Assembly (NCBI RefSeq): GCF_000614145.1
Contig: NZ_BAKK01000002.1
Location: 62,001-126,000 of the forward strand
Length of the DNA: 64,000 nucleotides
Direction: 5' to 3'
DNA from: Bacteroides faecichinchillae JCM 17102
Lineage (GTDB): Bacteria; Bacteroidota; Bacteroidia; Bacteroidales; Bacteroidaceae
The position numbers were made by a program, and so were the translations under genes. How positions within the stretch are numbered: the stretch's first letter is position 1; every line of letters begins with the position of its first letter. Positions 50,040 to 58,919 of the stretch are shown here, one piece after another. The notes under the pieces are model-generated. The model was not told the origin of the DNA. It searched no databases and saw only the letters and a list, made by a program, of their open reading frames with translations.

Positions 50040-51503
50040 ATGAAACATATCAAAACATCACTACTAGCAGCCTTTTGTGCTGTTTCTTTATCTATAACCG
50101 GGCAGCAATCGTCTTTAAAAAGTTTAGTACCGGATGAACCATCTAAAGCTCCAGATTACTTATGCACCTGGAATTTGCAAGGCTACGTAGTAAGTTATCA
50201 GGGTTCTGATCCAACCAGAGAGGCCATGAACGAAGAATATATGTTTGGTAAGGGTGCTTACCAAAATTGGGTAGATTGTTATCCATCCATCCGGAAAGAT
50301 CTATACTTCGTAATGGACGATTCATGGGATATCCCTAAAGATGTCAATCACACGCCAAATAAGTATTTAGGAACTGTTGAACTGGATCCCAGTCGATTTC
50401 CATCATTTCGTGGAGATGCTGTCAGCCGTTTGAAACAACTGACAGATCGCATCAAAGAAAAAGGATGGAAAGGAGCAGGCGGATGGATTTGTGCACAAAA
50501 AGCTGAGATCTTCTCTGATATTCCTGAAGAAGAATACTGGACAGAACGTATCAAGGCTGCAAATGCAGCAGGCTTTGACTATTGGAAAGTAGATTGGGGA
50601 GCTCATGAAAAAGATGAAGCATGGAGAAAGATGCTGACTACTATCGGTAAGCAGTATGCACCTCGTTTATGCATTGAACACGCCTTTCAGAATAGTTTTA
50701 TAGAGTTTAGTGACGCTTTCCGTACGTATGATGTAGAAAATGTGATAGCACAACCAGTCACCATACAACGAATTTGTGATTTACTACCCTACAAAGCTCA
50801 AAGAAATGCTAAAGGTATTATCAACTGCGAGGATGAACCATATATCGCGGCCGGATTAGGATGTGCTATCGGAGTGATGCGTCATCCATTTGTTGGGAAT
50901 CTGCCGAATGGAACTCAGGATTTTGTTTTTCCTCCTGCAATACGGGATATGAAACATCGTTTGGACGAGGTCGTTCGTGGAGTAAGATGGCATCGGATAG
51001 CGGAACCATTCGGAGTCGGAAAAGAATTGGTGGCAATAGATAACGAAAAGTTAAATGATTATTGGGTTTTGCAAGATCGTGAAACTTGGAATACGAGTCG
51101 CCCTGTCGGTAGCAGATTAACTGCCGAAGCACCTGCCAGAGTTAGTAGAGGAATGCCTTTACCTGAAGTTTCCGATTCAGGTGAAGATAGACCATTTATT
51201 CTTGCTTCCCGCTATCCAAATGGTGCTGTTGCCATTGCCAGCATAGGACGCGCATTAGGTCACGAATACGTTTCGAAAGAAGTTTCCGTAAAAATAGCGG
51301 TTGAGAACTACGATTCTCCCATTGGTATCTTCGGTTACTTCAAAGATATTACAATCGCTTTTCCTTCATCTGTGAAATTGAAGAAGCATAAAATCTATGC
51401 ACAAGACTTGGCAGGGGATATACCAGTGAATATTACCCAAAAAGTTTCAGTAAAAGGGAACCTTTTGACAATACCGGGAGAAGTGATACGTACTGTAGGT
51501 TGA
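50040..51503 (+). CDS. Exported glycosidase-like TIM-barrel protein (clan GH-D-like)
   Basis: 487 residues from the ATG at 50040. Signal peptide MKHIKTSLLAAFCAVSLSITG. The barrel segment has LYFVMDDSWDIP, GGWICAQK and DYWKVDWGAHEKDE; the KVDWG motif matches the nucleophile strand of alpha-galactosidase-type (GH27/GH36) enzymes. A beta-sandwich closes the protein (about 390-487). The substrate is unknown and there is no SusCD pair or partner enzyme beside it. Confidence 0.6.
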   Translation: MKHIKTSLLAAFCAVSLSITGQQSSLKSLVPDEPSKAPDYLCTWNLQGYVVSYQGSDPTREAMNEEYMFGKGAYQNWVDCYPSIRKDLYFVMDDSWDIPKDVNHTPNKYLGTVELDPSRFPSFRGDAVSRLKQLTDRIKEKGWKGAGGWICAQKAEIFSDIPEEEYWTERIKAANAAGFDYWKVDWGAHEKDEAWRKMLTTIGKQYAPRLCIEHAFQNSFIEFSDAFRTYDVENVIAQPVTIQRICDLLPYKAQRNAKGIINCEDEPYIAAGLGCAIGVMRHPFVGNLPNGTQDFVFPPAIRDMKHRLDEVVRGVRWHRIAEPFGVGKELVAIDNEKLNDYWVLQDRETWNTSRPVGSRLTAEAPARVSRGMPLPEVSDSGEDRPFILASRYPNGAVAIASIGRALGHEYVSKEVSVKIAVENYDSPIGIFGYFKDITIAFPSSVKLKKHKIYAQDLAGDIPVNITQKVSVKGNLLTIPGEVIRTVG

Positions 51504-51610
51504 TGAATGCATCGAAAGAAGATTGTTCGGATCCCGGATTAGTGCTGAAGATTTTCTGATATAAAAGAAAAGTAACGGAAAATCCCTAACCCCAATTCGG
51601 TAAAGTTTAC

Positions 51611-51690
51611 TTTATTCATTAATATCAAAAAATCCGGTTTGATTTTATTCAAGTCGGATTTTCAATTTTCCTATGATTTGTTTATTCCAC
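51611..51690 (+). repeat. Terminator-bearing repeat, copy A
   Basis: About 78 bp nearly identical to 55103-55180. The core is the hairpin AAAATCCGGtTTGA / TCAAGTCGGATTTT with a 6-nt loop, so it can end transcription of the glycosidase-like gene. It sits in the 410-bp gap 51504-51913, where I see nothing else but the promoter at 51893. Confidence 0.7.
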
Positions 51691-51892
51691 ATAGATCTAA
51701 GACAGGGATACACTTTTGGTTATTTTTTTAAATAATCATTTATCTGCATACGTATTCTCTCTCACCCTCTATAAAAAACTATACGAAATTCTCGAAAGCA
51801 TATAAAGAAAAGTATGGAACTAAAAAGAACAAAACAGAGGAATTAAGAGATAGAAATAAGTGATATCTCAATTAATTTGTATTAACTTTGTA

Positions 51893-51900
51893 ATTCAATA
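51893..51900 (+). promoter_or_regulatory. -7 element TAACTTTG before the MNT-HEPN gene
   Basis: Exact TAnnTTTG match 14 nt before the ATG, predicting a near-leaderless mRNA. Confidence 0.6.
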
Positions 51901-51913
51901 AATATCGTAACAC

Positions 51914-52834
51914 ATGAAAAGGTCAATAAAGCATTTACCTAAACGAACACAGGAAGAGTTAAATACCTTGCTGGAGTTGATTAAGCACGATTTGCCGTGG
52001 TGTTGTATGGTTGTATTATATGGTAGCTATGCCCGTGGCGGTTATGTCCTGTGGGACCAGAGAGTAGAGTTCGGTGTGAATACTTCCTATCAAAGTGATT
52101 ATGATATAATGGTGGTCATCCCAAAGCCAAGAATGAAACATGTAGAAGACAGACTAAGAAACCAGATAACTCCTAAATATCACAAAGCTTTTGCCCATCG
52201 TCGTCATGCTTCACCACAATTCATTGTTGAATATGTAAATACGCTTAATAAAGAACTTGAACGCAGTCAGTATTTCTTTACCGATATTGTGAAAGAGGGC
52301 ATCAAGATGTATGACAGCAAAGAATTTAAATTGGCTAAACCTCGTGAACTGTCGTTTAAAGAGATTAAAGAATTTGCTATTAAAGAATTTGAGATACATT
52401 CATCCTTAGGAATACGATATTTGAAGCTCGGACATATAGAATACAATGAAGTACAATATAGATCAGGCTCCTTTTTGTTGCACCAAACATGCGAACGATT
52501 TTATAACTCCATCAGCCTTGTATATACAAACTACCGTCTAAAGAGCCATAAGCTGGATGAATTGGTAGGCCATGTAAAAGAGTTTTCGAGAGAGTTAGCA
52601 GTAGTATTTCCATCGAGTACAGATTTTGAAAAACGATGTTTTGATCTGCTTTGTCGCGCGTATATTGAAGCTCGTTACAATAAAGACTTTATTGTAACCA
52701 AAGAAGAGTATGCCTATATGCTCGAACGAATTGAAATATTAAAAGAGATCACCCTCAGAATCTGCACAGAGAAAATAGCCTCTTATGATGCGCTAATTGC
52801 AAATGAAGAAACACAATCACAACAAAATCAATAA
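51914..52834 (+). CDS. Nucleotidyltransferase (MNT) - HEPN fusion protein
   Basis: 306 residues. N-terminal polymerase-beta-type nucleotidyltransferase with VVLYGSYARGGY and, after an insert, SDYDIMVVI (the GS...DxD active-site pattern). The C-terminal half is an all-helical HEPN domain (about 155-290) with a possible RNase motif R-x6-H in RSGSFLLHQTCE and the typical ending RAYIEARYNKDF followed by a long helix. Separate MNT and HEPN proteins form antitoxin-toxin pairs in which the MNT adenylylates the HEPN RNase; here they are fused. Its own promoter and isolation fit a stand-alone stress or defence gene. Confidence 0.8.
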   Translation: MKRSIKHLPKRTQEELNTLLELIKHDLPWCCMVVLYGSYARGGYVLWDQRVEFGVNTSYQSDYDIMVVIPKPRMKHVEDRLRNQITPKYHKAFAHRRHASPQFIVEYVNTLNKELERSQYFFTDIVKEGIKMYDSKEFKLAKPRELSFKEIKEFAIKEFEIHSSLGIRYLKLGHIEYNEVQYRSGSFLLHQTCERFYNSISLVYTNYRLKSHKLDELVGHVKEFSRELAVVFPSSTDFEKRCFDLLCRAYIEARYNKDFIVTKEEYAYMLERIEILKEITLRICTEKIASYDALIANEETQSQQNQ

Positions 52835-53124
52835 AACAATTCGACCTCGAAATAACGTTGCTAGAACCTCGGGCTAATAGCTCAATTGATAATAGCCCGC
52901 AATCATCTATCGAATCCACATCAAAAAATAAAAGTTATTCAGTTTTCACCATAGAATAAGAAACTAATTTCTGTTACCTAACCAAACAATCTCTATAGAT
53001 ATCATCCCCGCAGTATAATGACAATTCAACCGAGCTAAGCATGTACTCTTATTATTTTATATTATCAGACTATCTATCCTCTAAAGGAGCAGATTTGAAA
53101 AATCTCTATCATTTTTTAATGCCA
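52835..53124. other. Intergenic stretch with one hairpin
   Basis: 290 bp. CGGGCTA (52870-52876) pairs with TAGCCCG (52893-52899) but no T tract follows, so a terminator is doubtful. Nothing else seen. Confidence 0.3.
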
Positions 53125-53724
53125 TCACTTTTTCAGGTACACCACTGTCTTACCTGCTCCATATCTCCGGATAATTCCTTCATCCAGATATTTCCTGAGA
53201 AATTCGACTGCCTTATCCCGGCTGATAGCTGCCAATCTCATAAAATCAGCACGAGTAATGCAACCATGTTCATCTATATGCCCCATAAGGAGTGTACGAC
53301 ATTCATCTTCCCCACGAGTATTGTCTGCACGATATGGTGATTCAATACGTTCCAACTGCAACGGCTCCAACTCTTCATAAAATTTCTTATTAACGCGAAG
53401 GTTCACCTTATTAAGCCGGATAGAAGGTGAACGGATTTCTTTCTTCTCCATCACCGAACGATCACATTTTAATGACAAAGAAAAATATCCCAACTCTCCA
53501 ACTTCTACGGTCCACCCTTGCGAGAGCCAACGCTGCAGTTCGTCTGTCACAGCTTGTAGACAACCTTCAATGGTAGCTTGACTAAAACCATTGGATTTGG
53601 ATACCAATTCGATAAACTTCTTGGCATCAAGGGTTCCTGATGGAATAACACGCGCGTGAAGCGGTTGTTGTTCCTTCCGTTTCAGCAGATTGCCACTGGC
53701 GTAAAGATCATAATAAATGCTCAT
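53125..53724 (-). CDS. HU-related (HU-HIG type) DNA-binding protein with C-terminal winged-helix-like extension
   Basis: 199 residues. Residues 1-125 follow the HU-related fold (YDLYASGNLLKRKEQQPLHA start, GFSQATIEGCLQAVTDELQRW, VEVGELGYFSLSL), with beta-arm residues after it. The last 70 residues (ITRADFMRLAAISRDKAVEF, then IRRYGAGKTVVYLKK) look like a small winged helix. Proteins of this type are found near mobile elements and capsule loci in Bacteroides. Specific role unknown. Confidence 0.75.
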   Translation of the reverse strand: MSIYYDLYASGNLLKRKEQQPLHARVIPSGTLDAKKFIELVSKSNGFSQATIEGCLQAVTDELQRWLSQGWTVEVGELGYFSLSLKCDRSVMEKKEIRSPSIRLNKVNLRVNKKFYEELEPLQLERIESPYRADNTRGEDECRTLLMGHIDEHGCITRADFMRLAAISRDKAVEFLRKYLDEGIIRRYGAGKTVVYLKK

Positions 53725-53774
53725 ACTATAATTAATATATAATGGTTCAACAATTAATAGTTTTGTGTATACAC

Positions 53775-53874
53775 ATTAATTCGTAGAACTATAGTCCTTC
53801 GAAGCGACAACTATAGTTTTCGTTTCGTAGAATTATAGTCCAACAAAAGAAAAACTATAGTTCTACGAATTAAT
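53775..53874. repeat. Intergenic island of ACTATAG words in a 21-bp inverted repeat
   Basis: Arms 53775-53795 and 53854-53874 are exact reverse complements over 21 bp (ATTAATTCGTAGAACTATAG plus T). Between them the words AACTATAGTT (53809) and CGTAGAATTATAG (53825) repeat the arm motif. It lies 50 bp upstream of the HU-related gene on the minus strand. The rest of the gap 53725-54088 shows nothing further. Confidence 0.6.
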
Positions 53875-54088
53875 TTATGCACCCAAAGATATTACTTTAT
53901 TCAGAGAAATAACTAAGTTTTTGGAATTAAACTTCATAATTGATATTTCTATATGAGGATAAGGATTATATAAAAGAGACAACAAAAATAAACATAAAAA
54001 GCTAATCATGTCATTTTGTAGAATTATTACTGAGAATAATTTTGATAGTTAAAAAATAATTATTTGTAGAAAGATTACAAATTAACAG

Positions 54089-54376
54089 ATGATGATTAAA
54101 TTAAAAAATATAGTAGAAATACAATCTAGTATCTACCTTAAACCATCGACAGTAGCTAATAGTTTGTATCTACAAGTTAATAACTTCGACAGTAATGGCA
54201 GTATACACTCAAGGCTAAAACCCACTATTGCACTTGACAGCACAAATATTAAATATCTTCTCAGAGAAAAAGATTTGTTATTATTTAAAGAATTTTTAAA
54301 CAAAAACCCACGTCAATCACACCTAAAAAATATACCACCAAGAATCATCCGTATTATTTCTATACCCACCATTTAG
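54089..54376 (+). CDS. Small ORF resembling the start of a type I specificity subunit (HsdS) domain
   Basis: 95 residues. The first 72 (LKNIVEIQSSIYLKPS, LYLQVNNFDSNGSI, KYLLREKDLLLF) read like the opening of an HsdS target-recognition domain. The usual continuation is missing and the last 25 residues are not recognisable. No hsdM or hsdR is nearby. It may be a decayed fragment left from rearrangement or a stand-alone small protein. The surrounding DNA is AT-rich and lacks other genes. Confidence 0.35.
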   Translation: MMIKLKNIVEIQSSIYLKPSTVANSLYLQVNNFDSNGSIHSRLKPTIALDSTNIKYLLREKDLLLFKEFLNKNPRQSHLKNIPPRIIRIISIPTI

Positions 54377-54554
54377 TCTCGTATAAGAATTTACATATCA
54401 TACATTATATAATATACCATTACAACTTAATAAAGACAGACAAGTGAAGCATGAATCTTGCTCATTACAGTACTGATTATAAGCCAAATAAATCAGTTAA
54501 TAATTTAATTGAGAAACTTTTTTGAGATTTCCCCCTTAATTATTTTCGATTACA

Positions 54555-54562
54555 TATCTTTG
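54555..54562 (+). promoter_or_regulatory. -7 element TATCTTTG before the HU-related gene
   Basis: Exact match 57 nt before the ATG at 54619. Confidence 0.65.
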
Positions 54563-54618
54563 CATCGTGATCACGAAACAAAAACTATAAGTATTAACTA
54601 TTAAAACTATTAAAAATT

Positions 54619-55095
54619 ATGGCACTGAGATATGTAGTCAAAAAAACAACCTTTGGCTTTGATAAGGACAAAGCCGAAAAGTATGTAGCACGTCCGTTCA
54701 ATGTAGTGAATGTTGATTTTAAGATGCTATGCAATCAAGTAACAGCGGTAGGATTCGTCCCACGCGGTGTAGTAAAATCTGTCCTCGACGGATTAATCGA
54801 TTCCCTGAAAACATACATGGAAATAGGGGCCTCCGTCAGTCTCGGAGAATTCGGAACTTTCCGCCCTTCGTTCGGATGTAAAAGTCAGGATGAGGAAGGA
54901 GAAGTGGGTACAGATACGCTAAGAAATCGAAAGATTATTTTCACACCCGGCAGTTTATTAAAAGATATGATAAACAAGGTCAGTATTCAGAAACTGGAAA
55001 CGGCAAGTAAAAATAATACAGTCCCTCCCAGCAGCGGCGGAGAAAGCGGTAGTGAAGAAGAAGGCGGTGGAGAATCACCGGACCCAACCTTGTAA
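54619..55095 (+). CDS. HU-related DNA-binding protein with Gly/Ser/Glu tail
   Basis: 158 residues. The start MALRYVVKKTTFGFDKDKAE and the core VPRGVVKSVLDGLIDSLKTY and VSLGEFGTFRPSFG match the HU-related (TIGR01201-like) family common in Bacteroides. The last 30 residues are a flexible tail (SSGGESGSEEEGGGES), also typical. Such genes often accompany VirE/BT4734-like genes, but the one in this window is 45 kb away. Likely binds DNA structurally. Confidence 0.85.
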   Translation: MALRYVVKKTTFGFDKDKAEKYVARPFNVVNVDFKMLCNQVTAVGFVPRGVVKSVLDGLIDSLKTYMEIGASVSLGEFGTFRPSFGCKSQDEEGEVGTDTLRNRKIIFTPGSLLKDMINKVSIQKLETASKNNTVPPSSGGESGSEEEGGGESPDPTL

Positions 55096-55102
55096 GGCTA
55101 GC

Positions 55103-55180
55103 TTCATTCATTAGTATCAGAAAATCCGGCTTGATTTCATTCAAGTCGGATTTTTATTTTCCTATGATTTGCATTTTCCA
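55103..55180 (+). repeat. Terminator-bearing repeat, copy B
   Basis: Second copy of the 51611-51690 sequence, 8 bp after the HU-related stop. Hairpin AAAATCCGGCTTGA / TCAAGTCGGATTTT followed by TTTATTTTCC, a good terminator. Confidence 0.75.
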
Positions 55181-55224
55181 TATAAATTCCCGAATATTGC
55201 GAGGCTAATACTAATGAAATTCCC

Positions 55225-56762
55225 ATGAAAAGAGTCGATTCCGTTATCTCCCTGATATATTCTCTATCAAAAGCTGAAAAAAAGCATTTCTCCCTTTTAG
55301 TCGTAAAGGACAGGGATGAGAAAGATTATCTGGTGATTTATGATATTATCACAAAAAGTAAACAACCAAACGGAAATACAATAAAGGAGGAGTTTTATAA
55401 ACGCAGGCCGAACGGGTCTTTTGAAGTTTCTATTCAATATTTATATGAGAAATTGACAGATGCTTTACTCATTCTCCGAAAGAAAAAAGACATCTGCTAT
55501 GACTTGTTCAACAATCTTTGCAAAGCCCGCATGCTTTACGAACGTTCTCTGTTTGAGGAATGCTTCGAAATACTATCCGACACCATTGAACAGGCACAAT
55601 ATTATGAAAATAATGAGGTATTGATCATTGCCCTCAAGCTAGAACTCGAATATCTGCTCCGGCTGAACTTTCCCGGTATGACTGAAAAAGAACTTTTTCA
55701 CAAACACTTTATGCAGAATGAAGCATTAAAGAAAATCAGGAAGATCACCGAACAATCCTCACTGCACAATCTTCTAAAATACCGTCTGGCTCACATCGGA
55801 TCCATTCGGACAGCTCAACAGAAACAAGACATGAACGATCTCATGGTCAATGAGCTTTATATCGCAGCCTCGTCCGAAACCGAGGGAAACTTTGAATTAA
55901 CCCGGAATCACAAGCTTTTTCAGGCCAATTATTTAATGATGACAGGAAATTACAAAGCTGCCTTAAACTCATACAAAGAGCTTGATCTGTTATTTGAGAA
56001 GAATCAACAGTTCTGGTCGAATCCACCCATTTATTATCTATCTGTACTCGAAGGAGTACTTAGCAGTTTACGTTTTGTCGGCAACTATGAAGAAATGCCT
56101 TATTTCCTCGAAAAACTGAAAAAGCTAATTACAACCACTTCATTCGAATTTAAAGTCAATGCAACTTGTTTGCTTTTTCAATACGAACTCTTCCCGTCAC
56201 TTGACAAAGGAAATTTCCTGGAATGCACCAAGCTTATGAATCTTTATCACGAACCACTTTATGACAAAGAAGTATGGTTAAGCCCCATTCGGAAAAGTGA
56301 ATTATTACTTTATACTACACTAATTCATATCGGAAATCAGGACTACAAAGCTGCCAAAAAGCACATCAGCAACGCAATTATAGATCATAACATCAAATAT
56401 CTTCCTCTAATGAGAACCATTCGGCTGGTCCGCTTGATTGTTTATTACGAAATGCAGGAATATGACTTAATCCGGCACGAATCCCGATCCATCAGTCGAG
56501 GCCTCTCATCTTCTAAAGAACAATCATTCAAAACAGAACACCTCATATTATGGTTTCTGAACAAGAAGAATCTCCCAATCTACGAAACGAACGGGAACTA
56601 TTCTGGGAAAAACTAACTCCTGAAATCGAACATTTATTCGATGATAAATTCGAAAACCAGCTACTCCGCATTTTCGACTTTACAGCATGGATAGAATCAA
56701 AAATACTCAAAAAAAACCTGACGGAAACTCTCCAACAGCATATCAATGCAAAAAAACTATGA
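55225..56762 (+). CDS. Helical-repeat protein heading the rus-type cluster, probable regulator (frameshifted)
   Basis: The first frame stops at 56616. One C added at CCC 56574-56576 joins FLNKKNLP to NLRNERELFWEKL and gives 512 residues. It is almost wholly helical, with TPR-like pairs, and starts RVDSVISLIYSLSKAEKKHF. I see no clear helix-turn-helix and no membrane helix. It sits directly upstream of the ribokinase operon on the same strand, the place of the rusR regulator gene in B. thetaiotaomicron, so a regulatory role is inferred from context. Confidence 0.6.
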
Positions 56763-56896
56763 GAAAGAAATTTATCTGATAAGAATGACATTGAAATTAT
56801 ATAAATAATCAACAGAAGTATAACCTTTACGCACCCTGAGAAAAAAGAACAATTCGTTAAATGACCTTGTTTAATCAAAGAATAGAATTCACATTC

Positions 56897-56929
56897 ATTT
56901 CTCGATACATACAAGGCTCATCGAGAAAT
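56897..56929 (+). promoter_or_regulatory. Inverted repeat upstream of the ribokinase operon
   Basis: Perfect 10-bp arms ATTTCTCGAT / ATCGAGAAAT with a 13-nt spacer, 92 nt before the first ribokinase ATG. No T tract follows, so an operator is more likely than a terminator. A weak -7-like TTCTTTTG lies at 56992-56999. Confidence 0.4.
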
Positions 56930-57020
56930 ATAATCAATTTGAGATTATATAAATAGAAGATTAATGTAGAAAACGGTATATTATTATTTTCTTCTTTTGT
57001 ACAATCCTAATTTAAATACC

Positions 57021-57944
57021 ATGGAAATAACGTCCATTCATAGACCTAAGATCGTAGTAATCGGTAGTTGCAACACTGATATGGTTGTCAAGGCCAACAG
57101 ACTGCCTGTGCCCGGTGAAACCATTCTGGGAGGAACTTTCTACATGAATCCGGGCGGCAAAGGAGCCAATCAGGCAATTGCCGCTTCCAGGTTAGGAGCC
57201 GAAGTCACATTTATCTCTAAAATAGGTTATGATTTATTTGGCCTACAGGCATTGGAAATATATAAATCGGAGAAGATTAATACTGATTTTATCTTCACTG
57301 ATCAGAAAAGTCCATCAGGGGTAGCACTTATATCGGTCGATTCTTTTGGTGAAAACAGTATCATTGTTGCCCCGGGAGCAAGTCGCTCGCTTTCTTTAGA
57401 GGACATAGACAAGGCCAAAGAAAAGATTAAAGAAGCGGACATCGTACTTATGCAATTGGAAGTTCCTTTAGAAACAGTAGAATATGCTGCATCTATAGCT
57501 AATGAATATGGTAAAAAAGTAATCCTGAATCCAGCCCCGGCCTCTACGCTAAGCGATTCCTTTTTAAGTAATGTACATACCATACTCCCCAATCGTATCG
57601 AAGCCGAAATGTTGTCGGGAATCAAAGTTATGGATACGGAAAGTGCACATCGGGCTGCCGAAGCGATCGGAGAGAAAGGAATAGAAAATGTAGTTATCAC
57701 ATTGGGAAAAGACGGAGCTTACGTAAAAGAGAAAGATGAATTTACGATGATTCCGGCTAAAGAAGTGGAAACAATTGATACAACCGGAGCTGGAGATGTA
57801 TTTTGTGGAGCTTTCAGTGTCCATTTGTCCGAAGGGCACAGTTTGGCAGAAGCAGTGAGATTTGCCAATGCCGCAGCCGCACTTGCCGTAACCCGTATCG
57901 GTGCGCAGAGTGCCATTCCTTATAAAAGAGAAGTGATAGTATAA
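57021..57944 (+). CDS. rbsK: Ribokinase-family kinase 1 (rus-type)
   Basis: 307 residues from the ATG at 57021. PfkB signatures: NPGGKGANQAIAASRLGAEV (about 39-58) and DTTGAGDVFCGAF (about 251-263). The start IVVIGSCNTDMVVKANRLPVPGETI is ribokinase-like. It phosphorylates ribose or a similar sugar to the 5-phosphate. A second ribokinase follows after 37 nt; paired ribokinases are characteristic of the Bacteroides rus locus (rusK1/rusK2). Confidence 0.9.
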   Translation: MEITSIHRPKIVVIGSCNTDMVVKANRLPVPGETILGGTFYMNPGGKGANQAIAASRLGAEVTFISKIGYDLFGLQALEIYKSEKINTDFIFTDQKSPSGVALISVDSFGENSIIVAPGASRSLSLEDIDKAKEKIKEADIVLMQLEVPLETVEYAASIANEYGKKVILNPAPASTLSDSFLSNVHTILPNRIEAEMLSGIKVMDTESAHRAAEAIGEKGIENVVITLGKDGAYVKEKDEFTMIPAKEVETIDTTGAGDVFCGAFSVHLSEGHSLAEAVRFANAAAALAVTRIGAQSAIPYKREVIV

Positions 57945-57981
57945 GAATAAACCTAAGTCGAATATATAAATTTATTTTTAA

Positions 57982-58896
57982 ATGAGAATAGTAGTTGTTG
58001 GAAGTTCAAATATCGATATGGTGGCACAAGTCAGCCATATTCCGGCACCCGGAGAAACTGTCGGTAATGCCAGGTTTATTCAATCTTTTGGTGGAAAAGG
58101 GGCGAATCAAGCCGTTGCAGCAGCAAGACTGGGCGGTTCTGTGACTTTTGTCACCGCATTGGGAAATGATATGTATGCAGATATCCTGAAAAAGCATTTC
58201 ACAGAAGAAGGAATCAACACGAATTATATCATCGACGATTCCCACCACCCCACAGGAACCGCACTTATCTACGTTGCTAATAGTGGTGAGAACTGCATAG
58301 CAGTGGCTCCTGGGGCTAATTATTCCTTGCTACCCGAATCTATCACTCAATTTTCTGAAATAATAGAAGAAGCGGATATTGTTGTCATGCAAGCTGAGAT
58401 TCCTTACGAAACAATTAAAAAGACCGCTTTATTAGCCAAACAAAAAGGCAAAAAAGTATTGTTTAACCCTGCACCTGCCTGTCTAATCGATGAGGAGTTA
58501 ATGACAACCATTGACATACTGGTAGTTAATGAACTGGAAGCATCTTTCATTTCCGGAATCGAATATACAGAAAACAATCTGGATGATATTGCTCAAGCCC
58601 TACTAAGATCGGGAGCACGCAATATAGTGATCACGTTGGGAAGCCAAGGTGTTTACATGATGAATGAACGGGAAACGATACAACTTCCCAGTTTTAAAGT
58701 GAAAGCAATCGATACTGTTGCAGCAGGTGACACATTTTGCGGAGCATTAGCCGTAACTTGTTCCCAAAAAGGAATCAGCAGAGAAGCACTAAGTTTTGCA
58801 AATGCAGCAGCTGCAATCGCTGTGACACGATTAGGAGCTCAGTCCTCCATTCCGACTCTCGTTGAAGTTAATGCTTTCATCCAAACCATTAAATAA
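57982..58896 (+). CDS. rbsK: Ribokinase-family kinase 2 (rus-type)
   Basis: 304 residues. GGKGANQAVAAARLGGSVTF near the start and the C-terminal DTVAAGDTFCGALAV; the AAGDTF form is the one found in E. coli ribokinase, so it should be active. About half identical to its neighbour by eye, hence an old duplication rather than a recent one. The two may differ in substrate (ribose against deoxyribose or another pentose), which the sequence cannot settle. Confidence 0.9.
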   Translation: MRIVVVGSSNIDMVAQVSHIPAPGETVGNARFIQSFGGKGANQAVAAARLGGSVTFVTALGNDMYADILKKHFTEEGINTNYIIDDSHHPTGTALIYVANSGENCIAVAPGANYSLLPESITQFSEIIEEADIVVMQAEIPYETIKKTALLAKQKGKKVLFNPAPACLIDEELMTTIDILVVNELEASFISGIEYTENNLDDIAQALLRSGARNIVITLGSQGVYMMNERETIQLPSFKVKAIDTVAAGDTFCGALAVTCSQKGISREALSFANAAAAIAVTRLGAQSSIPTLVEVNAFIQTIK

Positions 58897-58919
58897 AATC
58901 TTTAAATCCTTTTGATACT

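Noticed and set aside
58680..58750. Second ribokinase inactive because its DTTGAGD motif reads DTVAAGD
   Set aside because: E. coli ribokinase also has AAGD at this site, and the catalytic Asp is kept.
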